Assembly: GCF_037201915.1 (NCBI RefSeq)
Contig: NZ_CP147505.1
Span: 2,046,001 to 2,110,000, forward strand
DNA length: 64,000 nt
Source: Haloplanus sp. CK5-1
GTDB lineage: Archaea; Halobacteriota; Halobacteria; Halobacteriales; Haloferacaceae
Direction of reading: 5' to 3'
In this document: piece after piece, positions 6,875 through 15,570 of the stretch
Layout of the letters: every line of letters starts with the position of its first letter
How positions within the stretch are numbered: position 1 is the first letter of the stretch
Notes under the pieces: model-generated
Seen by the model: the letters and a program-made list of their open reading frames with translations, nothing else
Databases searched by the model: none
What the model was told of the DNA's origin: nothing
Program-made: the position numbers and the translations under genes

Positions 6875-8020
6875 ATGGACATCGCCGATATCGCGACCTC
6901 GGAGTATATCGAAATCGACGTCGACGAACGACTGGGGAAGGTTCAGTCGATCTTCGAGCGCGAGAATCCCAAGGGGCTCATCGTCACGCGGGACGGCGAG
7001 TACGCCGGCGTCATCGGCGAACGGGACCTCGTCCGATCGCGCATCGAAGACGACACCAAGGCCGACGTACTGATGCGGTCCGCGCCACGGGTCGACCGCA
7101 CCGAGGACGTGCGCGAGGTGGCGCGCGTTCTCGTCGAGGGCGGGACGAAGGTCGCCCCCGTCTACGAGGGCGACGCCCTCTGGGGGATCGTCACCGCCGA
7201 CGCCATCCTCGAGGCGGTGCTCGACAGCCTCGACGCGCTGACGGTCGACCAGATCCAGACCGACGACGTGGTCACCATCGGCGAGAAGTCCCACGTCGGG
7301 CAGGCGATCAACCGTCTGCGCGAACACGGCGTCTCCCGACTGCCCGTCGTCGACGAGGACGGCCTCCTCGTCGGCATCCTCACCACCCACGACATCGTCG
7401 ACTTCGTCGTCCGGGATCCGGACCGACAGGGTCGTGGCGACCGGCGTGGCGACCTCGACCGGATGCTCGACCTCCCGGTGTACGATCTCATGACCAGTCC
7501 CGTGCTGACGACCCTCGGGACCGAAACCGTCGAGGACGCCGTCCGACAGATGCTCGACAACGACGTCTCCGGCCTGGTCGTCACGCCGAGCGGCGAGGAC
7601 GGCGACAGCGTCGCCGGTGTCCTCACCAAGACGGACGTGCTGCGGGCGCTCACGTTCACCGAGGAGGACCGGATGGACGTCCAGATCACCAACGTCAAAC
7701 TGCTCGACACCATCTCCCGCGAGGAGATCGTCGAGGGCATCACCGGCGTGGCGGACAAGTACCAGAAGATGCAGGTCCACCACGCCCACGTCCGTTTCCA
7801 CGAACACAAGGAGAAACTCCGCGGAACGCCCCTGATCCAGTGTCAGATCCGCCTGCGGACCAACCACGGGCAGGTCGGCGGCTCCGGCGAGGGGTACGGC
7901 GCCGACCACGCCTTCCACGTCGCCGCCGACACGCTCGAACGCAACGTCCTCGAACTGAAGGGACTCCGCGCCGACGAGCAGTACCGCGGGCAGTTGCTCC
8001 GGAAACTGGGCGAGCTATAG
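6875..8020 (+). CDS. CBS-domain protein with C-terminal ribosome-hibernation (HPF/RaiA-like) domain
   Basis: A 381-residue protein beginning MDIADIATSEYIEID; the frame is open upstream, but the sequence before this ATG does not look like protein. Residues 1-270 contain four CBS motifs in two Bateman pairs (for example GLIVTRDGEYAGVIGERDLV and GILTTHDIVDFV), which bind adenine nucleotides. Residues about 275-365 read as a beta-alpha-beta domain (VHHAHVRFHEHKEK, then CQIRLRTNHGQ, then AFHVAADTLERNVLEL) resembling the S30EA/HPF fold that enters the ribosomal decoding site. The inferred role is nucleotide-gated ribosome silencing. It is convergent with radB, overlapping by six bases. Confidence 0.82.
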   Translation: MDIADIATSEYIEIDVDERLGKVQSIFERENPKGLIVTRDGEYAGVIGERDLVRSRIEDDTKADVLMRSAPRVDRTEDVREVARVLVEGGTKVAPVYEGDALWGIVTADAILEAVLDSLDALTVDQIQTDDVVTIGEKSHVGQAINRLREHGVSRLPVVDEDGLLVGILTTHDIVDFVVRDPDRQGRGDRRGDLDRMLDLPVYDLMTSPVLTTLGTETVEDAVRQMLDNDVSGLVVTPSGEDGDSVAGVLTKTDVLRALTFTEEDRMDVQITNVKLLDTISREEIVEGITGVADKYQKMQVHHAHVRFHEHKEKLRGTPLIQCQIRLRTNHGQVGGSGEGYGADHAFHVAADTLERNVLELKGLRADEQYRGQLLRKLGEL

Positions 8021-8743
8021 CGTCTCCTCGCCGGCCGCCAGTCCGTCGCCGGTGATGCGGAACGTCGCCGTCTCGCCCGCCGGTTTCGATCGGTGTTTCT
8101 CCAGCGTCGCCCGTCTGTTGCCGCCTCGGAACCGATCCAGCCGGAGGACCGTCCCGGTCCAGTGGTTCAGGGTGTGGCCGCCGAGCGCCCGCGCCCGGTC
8201 GCCGTCGGGGTCGGTGAACACTTGGTTCGTGACGACCACCGCGAGGTCGTGTTTGCGCGCGAGCGACAGCAGGTGGGTGATCTGTCGCCCGACCTGCCGG
8301 AGCGTCTCCCCCTCGTCGGCGTCGTGGCGTTCGAGTCGGTAGAAGCCGGTCGCGCTGTCGAGGACGAGTAGTTCCGCCCGCGGTGCGAACTCCGCGGCGT
8401 CGCGGACCGCCTCCTCCTGTTCGGCGAACTCGTGGGCCTCGGTAACCACGAGACGGGACGCAACTGCCTCGAAGTCGTCGTCGCTCGCAGCGGTCGCGAG
8501 CTGTCTGAATCGGTCGACCGAGAGCCCCTCCGTGTCGATGTAGACGGCGGTCCCGCCGGCGACGGCGACCTGGACGGCCGCCGAGAGCGCGAGGTTCGTC
8601 TTCCCGGCCGCCGGCGGGCCGTACACCTGAGTGACGGTCCCGCGTTCGAACCCACCGCCCAGCAGGTCGTCGAGCGGGGGGCAGCCGGTCGGCACCGGGG
8701 GCGATCCCGACGCCGCGTCCGGCGCTGACTCTGGTTCGGGCAC
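8015..8743 (-). CDS. radB: DNA repair and recombination protein RadB
   Basis: A RecA-superfamily ATPase of 242 residues from the chosen GTG. It starts with PVPTGCPPLDDLLGGGFERGTV, then Walker A GPPAAGKT (residues 42-49), IDTEGLS, and Walker B LLVLDSATG; the C-terminal part has the NQVFTDPDGD loop and an LEKHRSKP segment typical of RadB. There is no helix-hairpin-helix N-domain, which separates it from RadA. An ATG 14 codons upstream (8785) is also possible, but the GGTTTATGA element at about 8760-8768 would then be inside the gene, whereas it sits about 23 bases before the GTG as a leaderless TATA box. It helps RadA-mediated recombination. Confidence 0.9.
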   Translation of the reverse strand: MPEPESAPDAASGSPPVPTGCPPLDDLLGGGFERGTVTQVYGPPAAGKTNLALSAAVQVAVAGGTAVYIDTEGLSVDRFRQLATAASDDDFEAVASRLVVTEAHEFAEQEEAVRDAAEFAPRAELLVLDSATGFYRLERHDADEGETLRQVGRQITHLLSLARKHDLAVVVTNQVFTDPDGDRARALGGHTLNHWTGTVLRLDRFRGGNRRATLEKHRSKPAGETATFRITGDGLAAGEETL

Positions 8744-8815
8744 ACGATCACTCGGTCGCAGTGACTCATAAACCTTCGACACCACGCTTTATTCCCGCGG
8801 GACCGAAGGACCGCC

Positions 8816-9553
8816 GTGATCGTCGTCGCCACCGCCGACTTCGAACTGTACCACGAGGCCGTCTCCCTCCTCCGGGACCGCGGCGTGGCGTTCACCACCG
8901 TCGATCCGGGGGCCGACCTCCCCGACGAGGCGTCGGTCGTCGTCGCCGCGCCGGACGACCCGGTCGTCGACGCCGACGCGGACGTGGAACGCGTGACTGC
9001 GGCGGCGGCGGCGGAGGCCCGCCGCGCCGTCGACGAGGCGCTCGCACACCTGCGGGCCGGCGGCGGACGGACCGTCGTCGGCGTCGATCCCGGCACGCGC
9101 CCTGGTATCGCCGTCCTCTCTGGCGAGACGGTCGTCGCCGCCTTTCACGTCCCCCTCGGCGACGCCGTCGAGACCGTTCACCGGGAGGTCGCGGACGCGG
9201 TCGACCCACTCGTTCGGATCGGCGACGGGGCTCGACTCCACGGTGCGCGACTGGTCGACGACCTCGACGACGTGACGGTGGAACTCGTCGACGAGACGGG
9301 GACGACGCCCTACCTCGGCACGGGCGCTCGGGGGATGGGTGACGTCCTCGCCGCGGTCAACATCGCCCGACTGGAGGGCGAACGCGTCGATTCCCGGGAT
9401 ATCGAGCCGACGACGGGCGAACTCCAGCGGATCAAGGACCGCTCCCGGCGCGTCTCGACCGACGACCGGACCATCGACGACGCCCTCGCCCGGCAGGTCG
9501 CAGTCGGCGACCTCACCATCGAGGAGGCACTCGACGCCCACCGCGAGGGGTGA
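8816..9553 (+). CDS. RNase H-fold (RuvC-like) predicted nuclease, COG2410-like
   Basis: A 245-residue protein starting at GTG. The centre has VVGVDPGTRPGIAVLSG (about residues 87-103), which is strand 1 of an RNase H/RuvC fold with its catalytic Asp, and later GDGARLHGARLVDDL and a C-terminal DVLAAVNIARLEG helix. Residues 1-55 form a separate alpha/beta segment with FELYHEAVSLLRDRG. It is divergent from radB with about 70 bases between the starts, so a shared control region and a DNA-repair role are plausible. Substrate is not known. It ends three bases before the stop of the convergent larC. Confidence 0.78.
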   Translation: MIVVATADFELYHEAVSLLRDRGVAFTTVDPGADLPDEASVVVAAPDDPVVDADADVERVTAAAAAEARRAVDEALAHLRAGGGRTVVGVDPGTRPGIAVLSGETVVAAFHVPLGDAVETVHREVADAVDPLVRIGDGARLHGARLVDDLDDVTVELVDETGTTPYLGTGARGMGDVLAAVNIARLEGERVDSRDIEPTTGELQRIKDRSRRVSTDDRTIDDALARQVAVGDLTIEEALDAHREG

Positions 9554-9556
9554 TCG

Positions 9557-10816
9557 CTACTCGCCCTCGGACGCCGCCTCCGCCCGTCGCCGGACCTCCC
9601 GAACCGTCAGTCCCGTCTCGCTCGCGACGGCCAGTGCATCGTCGTACTCCGCGCTCCGGTCGTACACCGCACCCTCGGCGTCGGATGCCACCTTCACCCG
9701 GACCTCGTAGGCATCGCCCTCGATGTCGATCGTCACCGTCTCCACCGAGCGGTCGGCAACCCACCGGTGGCCGGCGCTCCCCTCGCGGACGCCGAGGGTC
9801 CCCGTCTCCTCGGCGAGTCGCCGCGCCACCCGCTCGGCGTCCTCCGGGCGGGCGACGACCTTCACGAGGTGGCCCGGTCTGGACTTCTTCATTGTCGCCG
9901 GCAGGACCGACACGTCGAGTGCGCCCGCGTCGCCGAGCGTCTCCTGGAGGCTCCCGAGGGTCTCGGGCGTCGCGTCGTCGAGGTTGGTCTCCAGGACGGC
10001 GATGGACTCCCGACGGAGGCCGCCGCCGTCGCCGACGAGGACGCGGAGGGCGTTCGGGTGCCCCTGCACGTCCGCGTCACCGGCCCCGTACCCGACGGTG
10101 TCGACGTCGAGGCTCGGGAGGTGGTCGACGCCGTCCGCGACTTCCGCGAGGATCGCCGCCCCCGTCGGCGTGAGGAGTTCCCGATCGACCGGTCCACCCC
10201 GGATCGACCAGTCCGCGTCCGCGACGAGTTCGGCCACCGCCGGCGCGGGCACGGGGTAACTCCCGTGGCTCATCGACACCGTCCCGGCGCCGACCGACAC
10301 CGGGGTCGTCACGACGCGGTCGGGGTCGAGGTCGGCCAACAGGAGACACGCCCCAACCACGTCGGCGATGGCGTCGTCCGCCCCGACCTCGTGGAAGTGC
10401 GTGTCCTCGAGGTCGGTCCCGTGGACCGCCGCCTCCGCCTCGCCGAGGCGACGGAAGGTCGCGAGTGCGTCCCGCTGGACCGCGGGTGGGAGGCCCATCC
10501 CTTCGACGACCTCGACGACCTCCGAGTAGGTGCGTCGGGGACCGACCCCTTCGGCGTGCGTGTGTTCGTGGTCGTCGTGATCGTGGTCGTGGCTGTGCGT
10601 GTGATCGTGATCGTGATTGTCGTCCCCGACCTCTACGAGGACGTCGACGGTCGTCGCGGTCACGCCCGCTCTGGTCGTCGACCCGACGGCGTAGCGCACG
10701 TCGAGTGCGTCCGACACGCGGTCGAGGACGTCCGGATCGGCCCCGGCGTCGACCAGCGCCGCACAGACCATGTCGCCGCTCGCCCCCATCCGTCCGTCGA
10801 ACGCGACCGTTTGCAT
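9557..10816 (-). CDS. larC: LarC nickel-insertion protein for the nickel-pincer cofactor
   Basis: A 419-residue LarC homologue starting at MQTVAFDGRMGASGDM, the family's usual N-terminus; an in-frame Met further upstream would add 51 residues that do not look conserved. LarC inserts nickel into pyridinium-3,5-bisthiocarboxylate mononucleotide to make the cofactor of lactate racemase and relatives. Visible marks are a His/Asp-rich loop at about residues 68-90 (alternating HDHD and HTHS, likely nickel binding), HFHEVGADDAIADVVG, and the C-terminal METNLDD-like LETNLDDATPE. No larB, larE or larA is seen in the window. This protein is continuous, not split by the frameshift known in some bacteria. 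Confidence 0.9.
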   Translation of the reverse strand: MQTVAFDGRMGASGDMVCAALVDAGADPDVLDRVSDALDVRYAVGSTTRAGVTATTVDVLVEVGDDNHDHDHTHSHDHDHDDHEHTHAEGVGPRRTYSEVVEVVEGMGLPPAVQRDALATFRRLGEAEAAVHGTDLEDTHFHEVGADDAIADVVGACLLLADLDPDRVVTTPVSVGAGTVSMSHGSYPVPAPAVAELVADADWSIRGGPVDRELLTPTGAAILAEVADGVDHLPSLDVDTVGYGAGDADVQGHPNALRVLVGDGGGLRRESIAVLETNLDDATPETLGSLQETLGDAGALDVSVLPATMKKSRPGHLVKVVARPEDAERVARRLAEETGTLGVREGSAGHRWVADRSVETVTIDIEGDAYEVRVKVASDAEGAVYDRSAEYDDALAVASETGLTVREVRRRAEAASEGE

Positions 10817-11001
10817 ACCGGATCGCTCACGCTCGACGGTCAAACGGCTTGCGACCGCCACCGGATCGGTAGGGGTTTGTACACCCCGTGTGTATGCTAC
10901 TACATGACATGCCCAGCGGCCACGCGTGAACGGGTGATCGGCGGCAACAACAAACTTATGCCCCGCCACCGGCGAGACATCACCATCTTCGCGGATACAT
11001 C

Positions 11002-13233
11002 ATGAACGAAGTCCAACTCGAAGTGGCGAAGGCGTACCCGAACGACTCGGGACGCGGTATCGCCCGGCTGGACCCCGACACGCTGCTCCACCTGAAGCTG
11101 TCGCCCGGTGACATCATCGAGATCGAAGGGGCGGATCGGACGGCGGCGAAGGTGTGGCGTGCCGACCGGCAGGACTGGAACACGGACACGGTCCGGATCG
11201 ACGGGTTCACCCGGCAGAACGCCGACGTCGGCATCGGCGAACGCGTCACCATCCGGAAGGCCGAGGCGACGAAGGCGGACAAGTTGGTGCTCGCCCCGCC
11301 GGAGGAGGCGAGCGTCCAGTTCGGCTCCGACGCCGCTGGTATGGTCAAGCGGCAGATCCTCAAGCGACCGGTGGTCGAACGCGACATCGTCCCCGTGATG
11401 TCGAGTACGAACCACCCGTTCATGCGGTCGCCGGGGCAGGCCATCCCGCTGATCGCCGTCGAGACCGACCCCGACGGCGTCTGCCTGATCACCGAAGACA
11501 CCGAGGTCGAACTCCGCGAGGAGCCGATCTCCGGGTTCGAGAAGACCGGCGGCGGCATCACCTACGAGGACATCGGCGGCCTCCAAAACGAGATCCAGCG
11601 CGTTCGGGAGATGGTCGAACTCCCGATGAAACACCCGCAGATCTTCAAGAAACTCGGGATCGAACCGCCCCAGGGGGTGCTCCTGCACGGGCCGCCCGGG
11701 ACGGGCAAAACCCTACTCGCGAAGGCGGTCGCCAACGAGACGTCGGCGAGTTTCTTCTCCATCGCCGGTCCCGAGATCATCTCCAAGTACTACGGCGAGT
11801 CCGAACAGCAGTTGCGCGAGATCTTCGAGGACGCCAAAGACGAGTCGCCGTCGATCATCTTCATCGACGAACTCGACTCCATCGCGCCCAAACGCGAGGA
11901 CGTGACCGGCGAGGTCGAACGACGAGTCGTCGCCCAACTGCTGACGATGATGGACGGCCTCGAGACGCGGGGACAGGTCATCGTCATCGCGGCGACCAAC
12001 CGGGTCGACTCCGTCGACCCCGCCCTGCGGCGGCCGGGCCGGTTCGACCGTGAGATCGAGATCGGGGTCCCCGACGAGGCGGGCCGCAAGGAGATTCTCC
12101 AGATCCACACCCGCGGGATGCCCCTCTCCGACGACGTGAGCCTCGATCACCTCGCCGACGAGACCCACGGGTTCGTCGGTGCGGACATCGAGAGCCTCAC
12201 CAAGGAGGCCGCGATGAAGGCGCTCCGGCGCTACTTGCCGGAGATCGACCTCGACGAGGAGGACATCCCGCCGAGTCTCATCGACCGCATGATCGTCAAG
12301 CGCCAGGACTTCGGCGGCGCACTCAACGAGGTCGAACCCTCCGCGATGCGGGAAGTGTTGGTCGAGCTCCCGAAGATCACGTGGGACGACGTCGGGGGAC
12401 TAGAGGACCCCAAACAGAACGTCAAGGAGGCCGTCGAGTGGCCGCTCTCCTCCCCGGAGAAGTTCGACCGCATGGGGATCGACCCGCCGAAGGGCGTCCT
12501 GCTGTACGGGCCGCCGGGAACGGGGAAGACCCTGATGGCGAAGGCCGTCGCCAACGAGACCAACGCCAACTTCATCTCCGTCCGTGGTCCCCAACTCCTC
12601 TCGAAGTGGGTCGGCGAATCGGAGAAGGCGATCCGGCAGACCTTCCGCAAGGCCCGGCAGGTTGCGCCGACGGTCATCTTCTTCGACGAACTCGACTCCC
12701 TCGCACCGTCGCGGGGCAACGAGGTCGGCAACAACGTCTCCGAACGGGTCGTCAACCAACTCCTGACCGAACTTGACGGGCTCGAAGAGATGGGCAACGT
12801 GATGGTCATCGGCGCGACCAACCGGCCCGACATGATCGATCCCGCTCTCCTGCGTTCGGGACGGTTCGATCGGCTGGTGTTCATCGGCGAACCGGAGATG
12901 GAGGGCCGCGAGCAGATCCTGAAGATACACACGGGTGACTCGCCGCTCGCGCCCGACGTGAGTCTGCGCGAGGTCGCGGAGATCACCGACGGCTACGTCG
13001 GTTCCGACTTGGAGAGTATCGCCCGCGAGGCCGCGATGGTCGCCCTGCGCGAGGACGACGACGCCGAACACGTGGAGATGCGTCACTTCCGCCAGGCCAT
13101 GGAGAACGTCCGTCCCACGATCACCGACGAGATCATGGACTACTACGAGCGGATCGAAGAGCAGTTCAAGGGTGGTGGCGGCGGCGAGGGCCTCGCCGGA
13201 CGCGGTAGCGGCGGCCGGATCGGGTTCCAGTAG
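11002..13233 (+). CDS. cdc48: CDC48/VCP-type AAA+ ATPase
   Basis: A 743-residue double-AAA ATPase that unfolds and extracts proteins, often for the proteasome. The N-domain (residues 1-190) has the double-psi barrel start [21 protein letters not shown]. Domain D1 has Walker A GPPGTGKT near residue 230 and Walker [15 protein letters not shown]2 repeats them near residue 500 with [15 protein letters not shown]. Arginine-finger segments [13 protein letters not shown] and [13 protein letters not shown] follow each. The C-terminus is a Gly-rich tail ending GRIGFQ. Haloarchaea carry several paralogues. The start follows AACTTATGC at about 10956, a likely TATA box. Confidence 0.95.
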   Translation: MNEVQLEVAKAYPNDSGRGIARLDPDTLLHLKLSPGDIIEIEGADRTAAKVWRADRQDWNTDTVRIDGFTRQNADVGIGERVTIRKAEATKADKLVLAPPEEASVQFGSDAAGMVKRQILKRPVVERDIVPVMSSTNHPFMRSPGQAIPLIAVETDPDGVCLITEDTEVELREEPISGFEKTGGGITYEDIGGLQNEIQRVREMVELPMKHPQIFKKLGIEPPQGVLLHGPPGTGKTLLAKAVANETSASFFSIAGPEIISKYYGESEQQLREIFEDAKDESPSIIFIDELDSIAPKREDVTGEVERRVVAQLLTMMDGLETRGQVIVIAATNRVDSVDPALRRPGRFDREIEIGVPDEAGRKEILQIHTRGMPLSDDVSLDHLADETHGFVGADIESLTKEAAMKALRRYLPEIDLDEEDIPPSLIDRMIVKRQDFGGALNEVEPSAMREVLVELPKITWDDVGGLEDPKQNVKEAVEWPLSSPEKFDRMGIDPPKGVLLYGPPGTGKTLMAKAVANETNANFISVRGPQLLSKWVGESEKAIRQTFRKARQVAPTVIFFDELDSLAPSRGNEVGNNVSERVVNQLLTELDGLEEMGNVMVIGATNRPDMIDPALLRSGRFDRLVFIGEPEMEGREQILKIHTGDSPLAPDVSLREVAEITDGYVGSDLESIAREAAMVALREDDDAEHVEMRHFRQAMENVRPTITDEIMDYYERIEEQFKGGGGGEGLAGRGSGGRIGFQ

Positions 13234-13289
13234 CGCGCTCCCACCCCCGGCCGGTGCGTATTAGTGACTCGTCGGCGTACTCTCGAGGT

Positions 13290-13432
13290 GGAAGGGTGGC
13301 TCAGTGGTAGAGCGTCCTCCGTCGTACCCTCCCTCGGCCGGCGACGCCGGTTCGAGGGTTCGGACGGGTGACGGGGTAGTCGGCCGATACGGTCGGCGAT
13401 GGCTTCGCGTGGTTCGAATCCCGCCCCTTCCA
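13290..13432 (+). tRNA. tRNA-like gene with a large insertion; anticodon not assigned
   Basis: The two ends are clearly tRNA-like: acceptor GGAAGGG (13290-13296) pairs exactly with CCCTTCC (13425-13431) before discriminator A; bases 8-9 are TG; the D arm is GCTC-AGTGGTA-GAGC (13299-13313); and the T loop is TTCGAAT (13413-13419). The T stem pairs GCG-GG with CCCGC only if a T at 13410 is bulged out. The middle is about 70 bases too long and folds strongly: CTCCGTC/GACGGGG and CGTCC/GGACG outside an inner CCGGC/GCCGG hairpin, then CGGCCGA/TCGGC(C/G). A pre-tRNA intron is the ordinary explanation, but no clean anticodon stem emerges. Confidence 0.5.
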
Positions 13433-13442
13433 CTCGGTCCAG

Positions 13443-13601
13443 TCAGGTGTTTCGGGGGGACCGGGCGTCCCGAACGGTCGCCCCGTCCCGTACGACGTCT
13501 TCACAGCGGGGACAGACCCGTGGGTCCTCGACGCTGTTGGGCGTAAACACCCTGGCGTAATCGCGCGTGACGAACGCCCCACAGTTCTGACACTCTGGCA
13601 T
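13443..13601 (-). CDS. 52-residue zinc-ribbon protein (DUF7563-like)
   Basis: ATG to TGA, 52 residues, with two CxxC pairs: MPECQNCGAFVT at the N-terminus and RVCPRCEDVVRDGA in the middle. Spacing fits one zinc ribbon. The sequence matches the pattern I know from haloarchaeal DUF7563 proteins (PECQNCG-F-VT...PRVCP-CED-VRDGA). It may be a small RNA- or protein-binding module; no function is established. It lies tail-to-tail with the tRNA-like gene and back-to-back with the XRE-CBS regulator. Confidence 0.85.
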   Translation of the reverse strand: MPECQNCGAFVTRDYARVFTPNSVEDPRVCPRCEDVVRDGATVRDARSPRNT

Positions 13602-13669
13602 ACACCGAGGAATTTCACGTCAGATTTTATAAGATTTGGGGCCGGTGACGATCCCGTCGAAAGTGATTT

Positions 13670-13688
13670 TAATAACCTTTAGTTATTA
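13670..13688. promoter_or_regulatory. inverted repeat TAATAAC / GTTATTA before the XRE-CBS gene
   Basis: Two perfect 7-base arms surround CTTTA and end 5 bases before the ATG at 13694. The AT-rich arms overlap where the transcription start and early transcript should lie, so binding there would block expression. Autoregulation by the XRE-type product is a reasonable guess. Confidence 0.5.
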
Positions 13689-13693
13689 CACCT

Positions 13694-14233
13694 ATGGAAC
13701 TACCGACGCCGCAGGATCTCCGGGAGCGGCGAACGTCGCTGGAGTTGACACAGAGTGCTCTCGCGGAGATGGCCGGAGTCTCTCAGCCGCTGATCGCACG
13801 GATCGAGGGTGGCGACGTCGACCCCCGGCTGTCGACGCTGCGTCGCATCGTCGCCGCCCTCGACGAGGCCGAGGGAGGTGTCGTGCGTGCGGAGGACCTG
13901 ATGAACGAGGTGTTGGCGAGTGTCGAACCCGACGACTCTGTCTCCGACGCCGAGCGACGGATGGAGGAGGCGGCCTTCTCGCAGTTGCCGGTGTTGCAGG
14001 GCGGGCTTCCGGTCGGCTCCATCAGTTACAGCGACATCCGTCACGAGGGCGAGAACGTGGGGCAGAAGGCGGTCGCCGAGATCATGAGCGAGCAGTTCCC
14101 GACCGTCTCGCGAGAGGACTCGGTGGATAAGATCAGCAACCTGCTGGACTACTACAAGGCCGTCATCGTCACCGAGAGCGGCGAGGCGGTCGGCATCATC
14201 ACCGAGGCCGACATCGCGGCCGAACTCTCCTGA
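13694..14233 (+). CDS. XRE-family helix-turn-helix regulator with CBS domain pair
   Basis: A 179-residue protein. Residues 5-60 are a Cro/XRE DNA-binding domain (LRERRTSLELTQSALAEMAGVSQPLIARIEGG). Residues 65-178 hold two CBS motifs (LMNEVLASVEPDDSVSDAERRM and VAEIMSEQFPTVSREDSVDKI, ending AVGIITEADIAAEL) that form one adenine-nucleotide-binding Bateman module. Such HTH-CBS proteins are common in archaea and are thought to couple energy or nucleotide status to transcription. Targets cannot be read here. The palindrome overlapping its start region suggests it represses itself. Confidence 0.88.
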   Translation: MELPTPQDLRERRTSLELTQSALAEMAGVSQPLIARIEGGDVDPRLSTLRRIVAALDEAEGGVVRAEDLMNEVLASVEPDDSVSDAERRMEEAAFSQLPVLQGGLPVGSISYSDIRHEGENVGQKAVAEIMSEQFPTVSREDSVDKISNLLDYYKAVIVTESGEAVGIITEADIAAELS

Positions 14234-14344
14234 GGTTTTTGTCGGAGGGAGCGGCCACCGCCTCGCGTGCGCTGACCGTTCGTCCGGGGTCGGTCCGCGG
14301 TCGTGCGTCCACCCGATCCCGGTTCGATGCAGGACGCCTGTTCG

Positions 14345-15313
14345 CTACAGTTCCAGGCCGCGGATCGCGACGCCCTCGCCGGCTTCGACCCGACCGATCA
14401 CTCGACCGTCGACCGTCTCCGCCAGCGAGTCCGCCTCCGCCGGGTCGACCGCCGCGACGAACCCGGTCCCCATGTTGAACGTGCGGTGCATCTCCTCGTC
14501 GGAGACGTTGCCCAGCGACTGGACGAACTCGAACACCGGTTGCGGGGCGAACGCGTCGTCGATCACGTACCGGGCGTCGCCGAGTCGCTCCAGGTTGGTC
14601 CAGCCCCCGCCCGTGACGTGTGCGGCGGCGCGGACGCCGTGGTCGCGCATCGGGTCGAGGAGATCGGTGTAGATCCGCGTCGGTTCGAGGAGCGCCTCGC
14701 CGATCGTGTCGTAGTCGCCGAACGGGCAGGGGTCGGTGTACGATCCCTCCCGTGTGACGGCCGTCCGGGCGAGTGTCAGCCCGTTCGAGTGGATACCGGA
14801 AGAGCGGACGCCGACGAGGGCGTCGCCCACCTCGGCGCTCCCGGGAAAGACGGCGTCCTTGGCCGCGAGGCCGGCACACGTCCCCGCGAGGTCCAACCCC
14901 GAGATCACCTCCGGCATCACCGCCGTCTCGCCGCCCACGAGTTCGATCCCGGCGCGGTCGGCTCCCTCGGCGAGCCCCTCACCCACCTGCTCGGCGAACC
15001 GTTCGTCGGGTTCGTCGACCGCGAGGTAGTCGACGAAGGCCACCGGTCGGACGCCCGCCGCGACGAGGTCGTTCGCGTTCATCGCGATGCAGTCGATGCC
15101 GACGGTCGAGTAATCGTTGAGGGCGTCGGCGACGAGGAGTTTCGTTCCAACGCCGTCGGTGGCCAACCCCAGATACCGGTCTCCGATGTCGAGGAGGCCG
15201 GCGTAGTCACCCGCGCTCTCGCCGACCGCTCCGACGAGGGCGGCGGTAGCCGCCTCGCTCTCCGCGATATCGACACCGGCCGCCGAGTACGTGAGTTCGT
15301 CGTCCTCGCTCAT
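14345..15313 (-). CDS. purM: phosphoribosylformylglycinamidine cyclo-ligase (AIR synthetase)
   Basis: PurM closes the imidazole ring using ATP in purine synthesis. The protein is 322 residues from the MSEDDELTYSAAGVDI start; an ATG 11 codons earlier gives a hydrophobic leader not typical of the family. Recognisable segments are LATDGVGTKLL, GIDCIAMNANDLVAAG (ATP-binding), VGGETAVMPEV, the GIHSNGLTLAR loop and GWTNLERLG. Start and end match the family length of about 330. purD lies 44 kb away in the same window, so the pathway is not clustered. Confidence 0.95.
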   Translation of the reverse strand: MSEDDELTYSAAGVDIAESEAATAALVGAVGESAGDYAGLLDIGDRYLGLATDGVGTKLLVADALNDYSTVGIDCIAMNANDLVAAGVRPVAFVDYLAVDEPDERFAEQVGEGLAEGADRAGIELVGGETAVMPEVISGLDLAGTCAGLAAKDAVFPGSAEVGDALVGVRSSGIHSNGLTLARTAVTREGSYTDPCPFGDYDTIGEALLEPTRIYTDLLDPMRDHGVRAAAHVTGGGWTNLERLGDARYVIDDAFAPQPVFEFVQSLGNVSDEEMHRTFNMGTGFVAAVDPAEADSLAETVDGRVIGRVEAGEGVAIRGLEL

Positions 15314-15405
15314 GACCCACACCGCGGCGGCCGGACGCAAAAACACACCGTTTGGTCGCCCGACGGCCGACGGTGTATTTGGTGATGGCGTGCGAGTCCC
15401 CCCCC

Positions 15406-15570
15406 ATGGACCGAAGGTTCCTGGTCGGTGTCGGTCTCACCGCCGCCGGCGTCTGTGGCTACGTCGTCGGGACGGTCGTCCCCTACCCCGGGCGCGCGTT
15501 CTCGCTCACCGCCGTCATGCTCGGAATCACGCTCGCGGCCATCGGCGACCGACGGGGGACGACTGCGTGA
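15406..15570 (+). CDS. 54-residue two-helix membrane protein upstream of corA
   Basis: ATG to TGA. It has a short charged start (MDRRF), then two hydrophobic helices (about residues 6-25 and 32-48) split by a VVPYPGR turn, and a basic end. Its TGA overlaps the GTG start of the magnesium transporter gene (GTGA), so the two are probably translated together. A frame extends upstream but begins in noncoding sequence. No family is recognised; a helper subunit for CorA is only a guess from coupling. Confidence 0.7.
   Translation: MDRRFLVGVGLTAAGVCGYVVGTVVPYPGRAFSLTAVMLGITLAAIGDRRGTTA

Noticed and set aside
10556-10625. GTG-rich repeat on the plus strand inside larC
   Set aside because: It is the antisense of the His-rich metal-binding loop (CAC/CAT codons), not a separate repeat.
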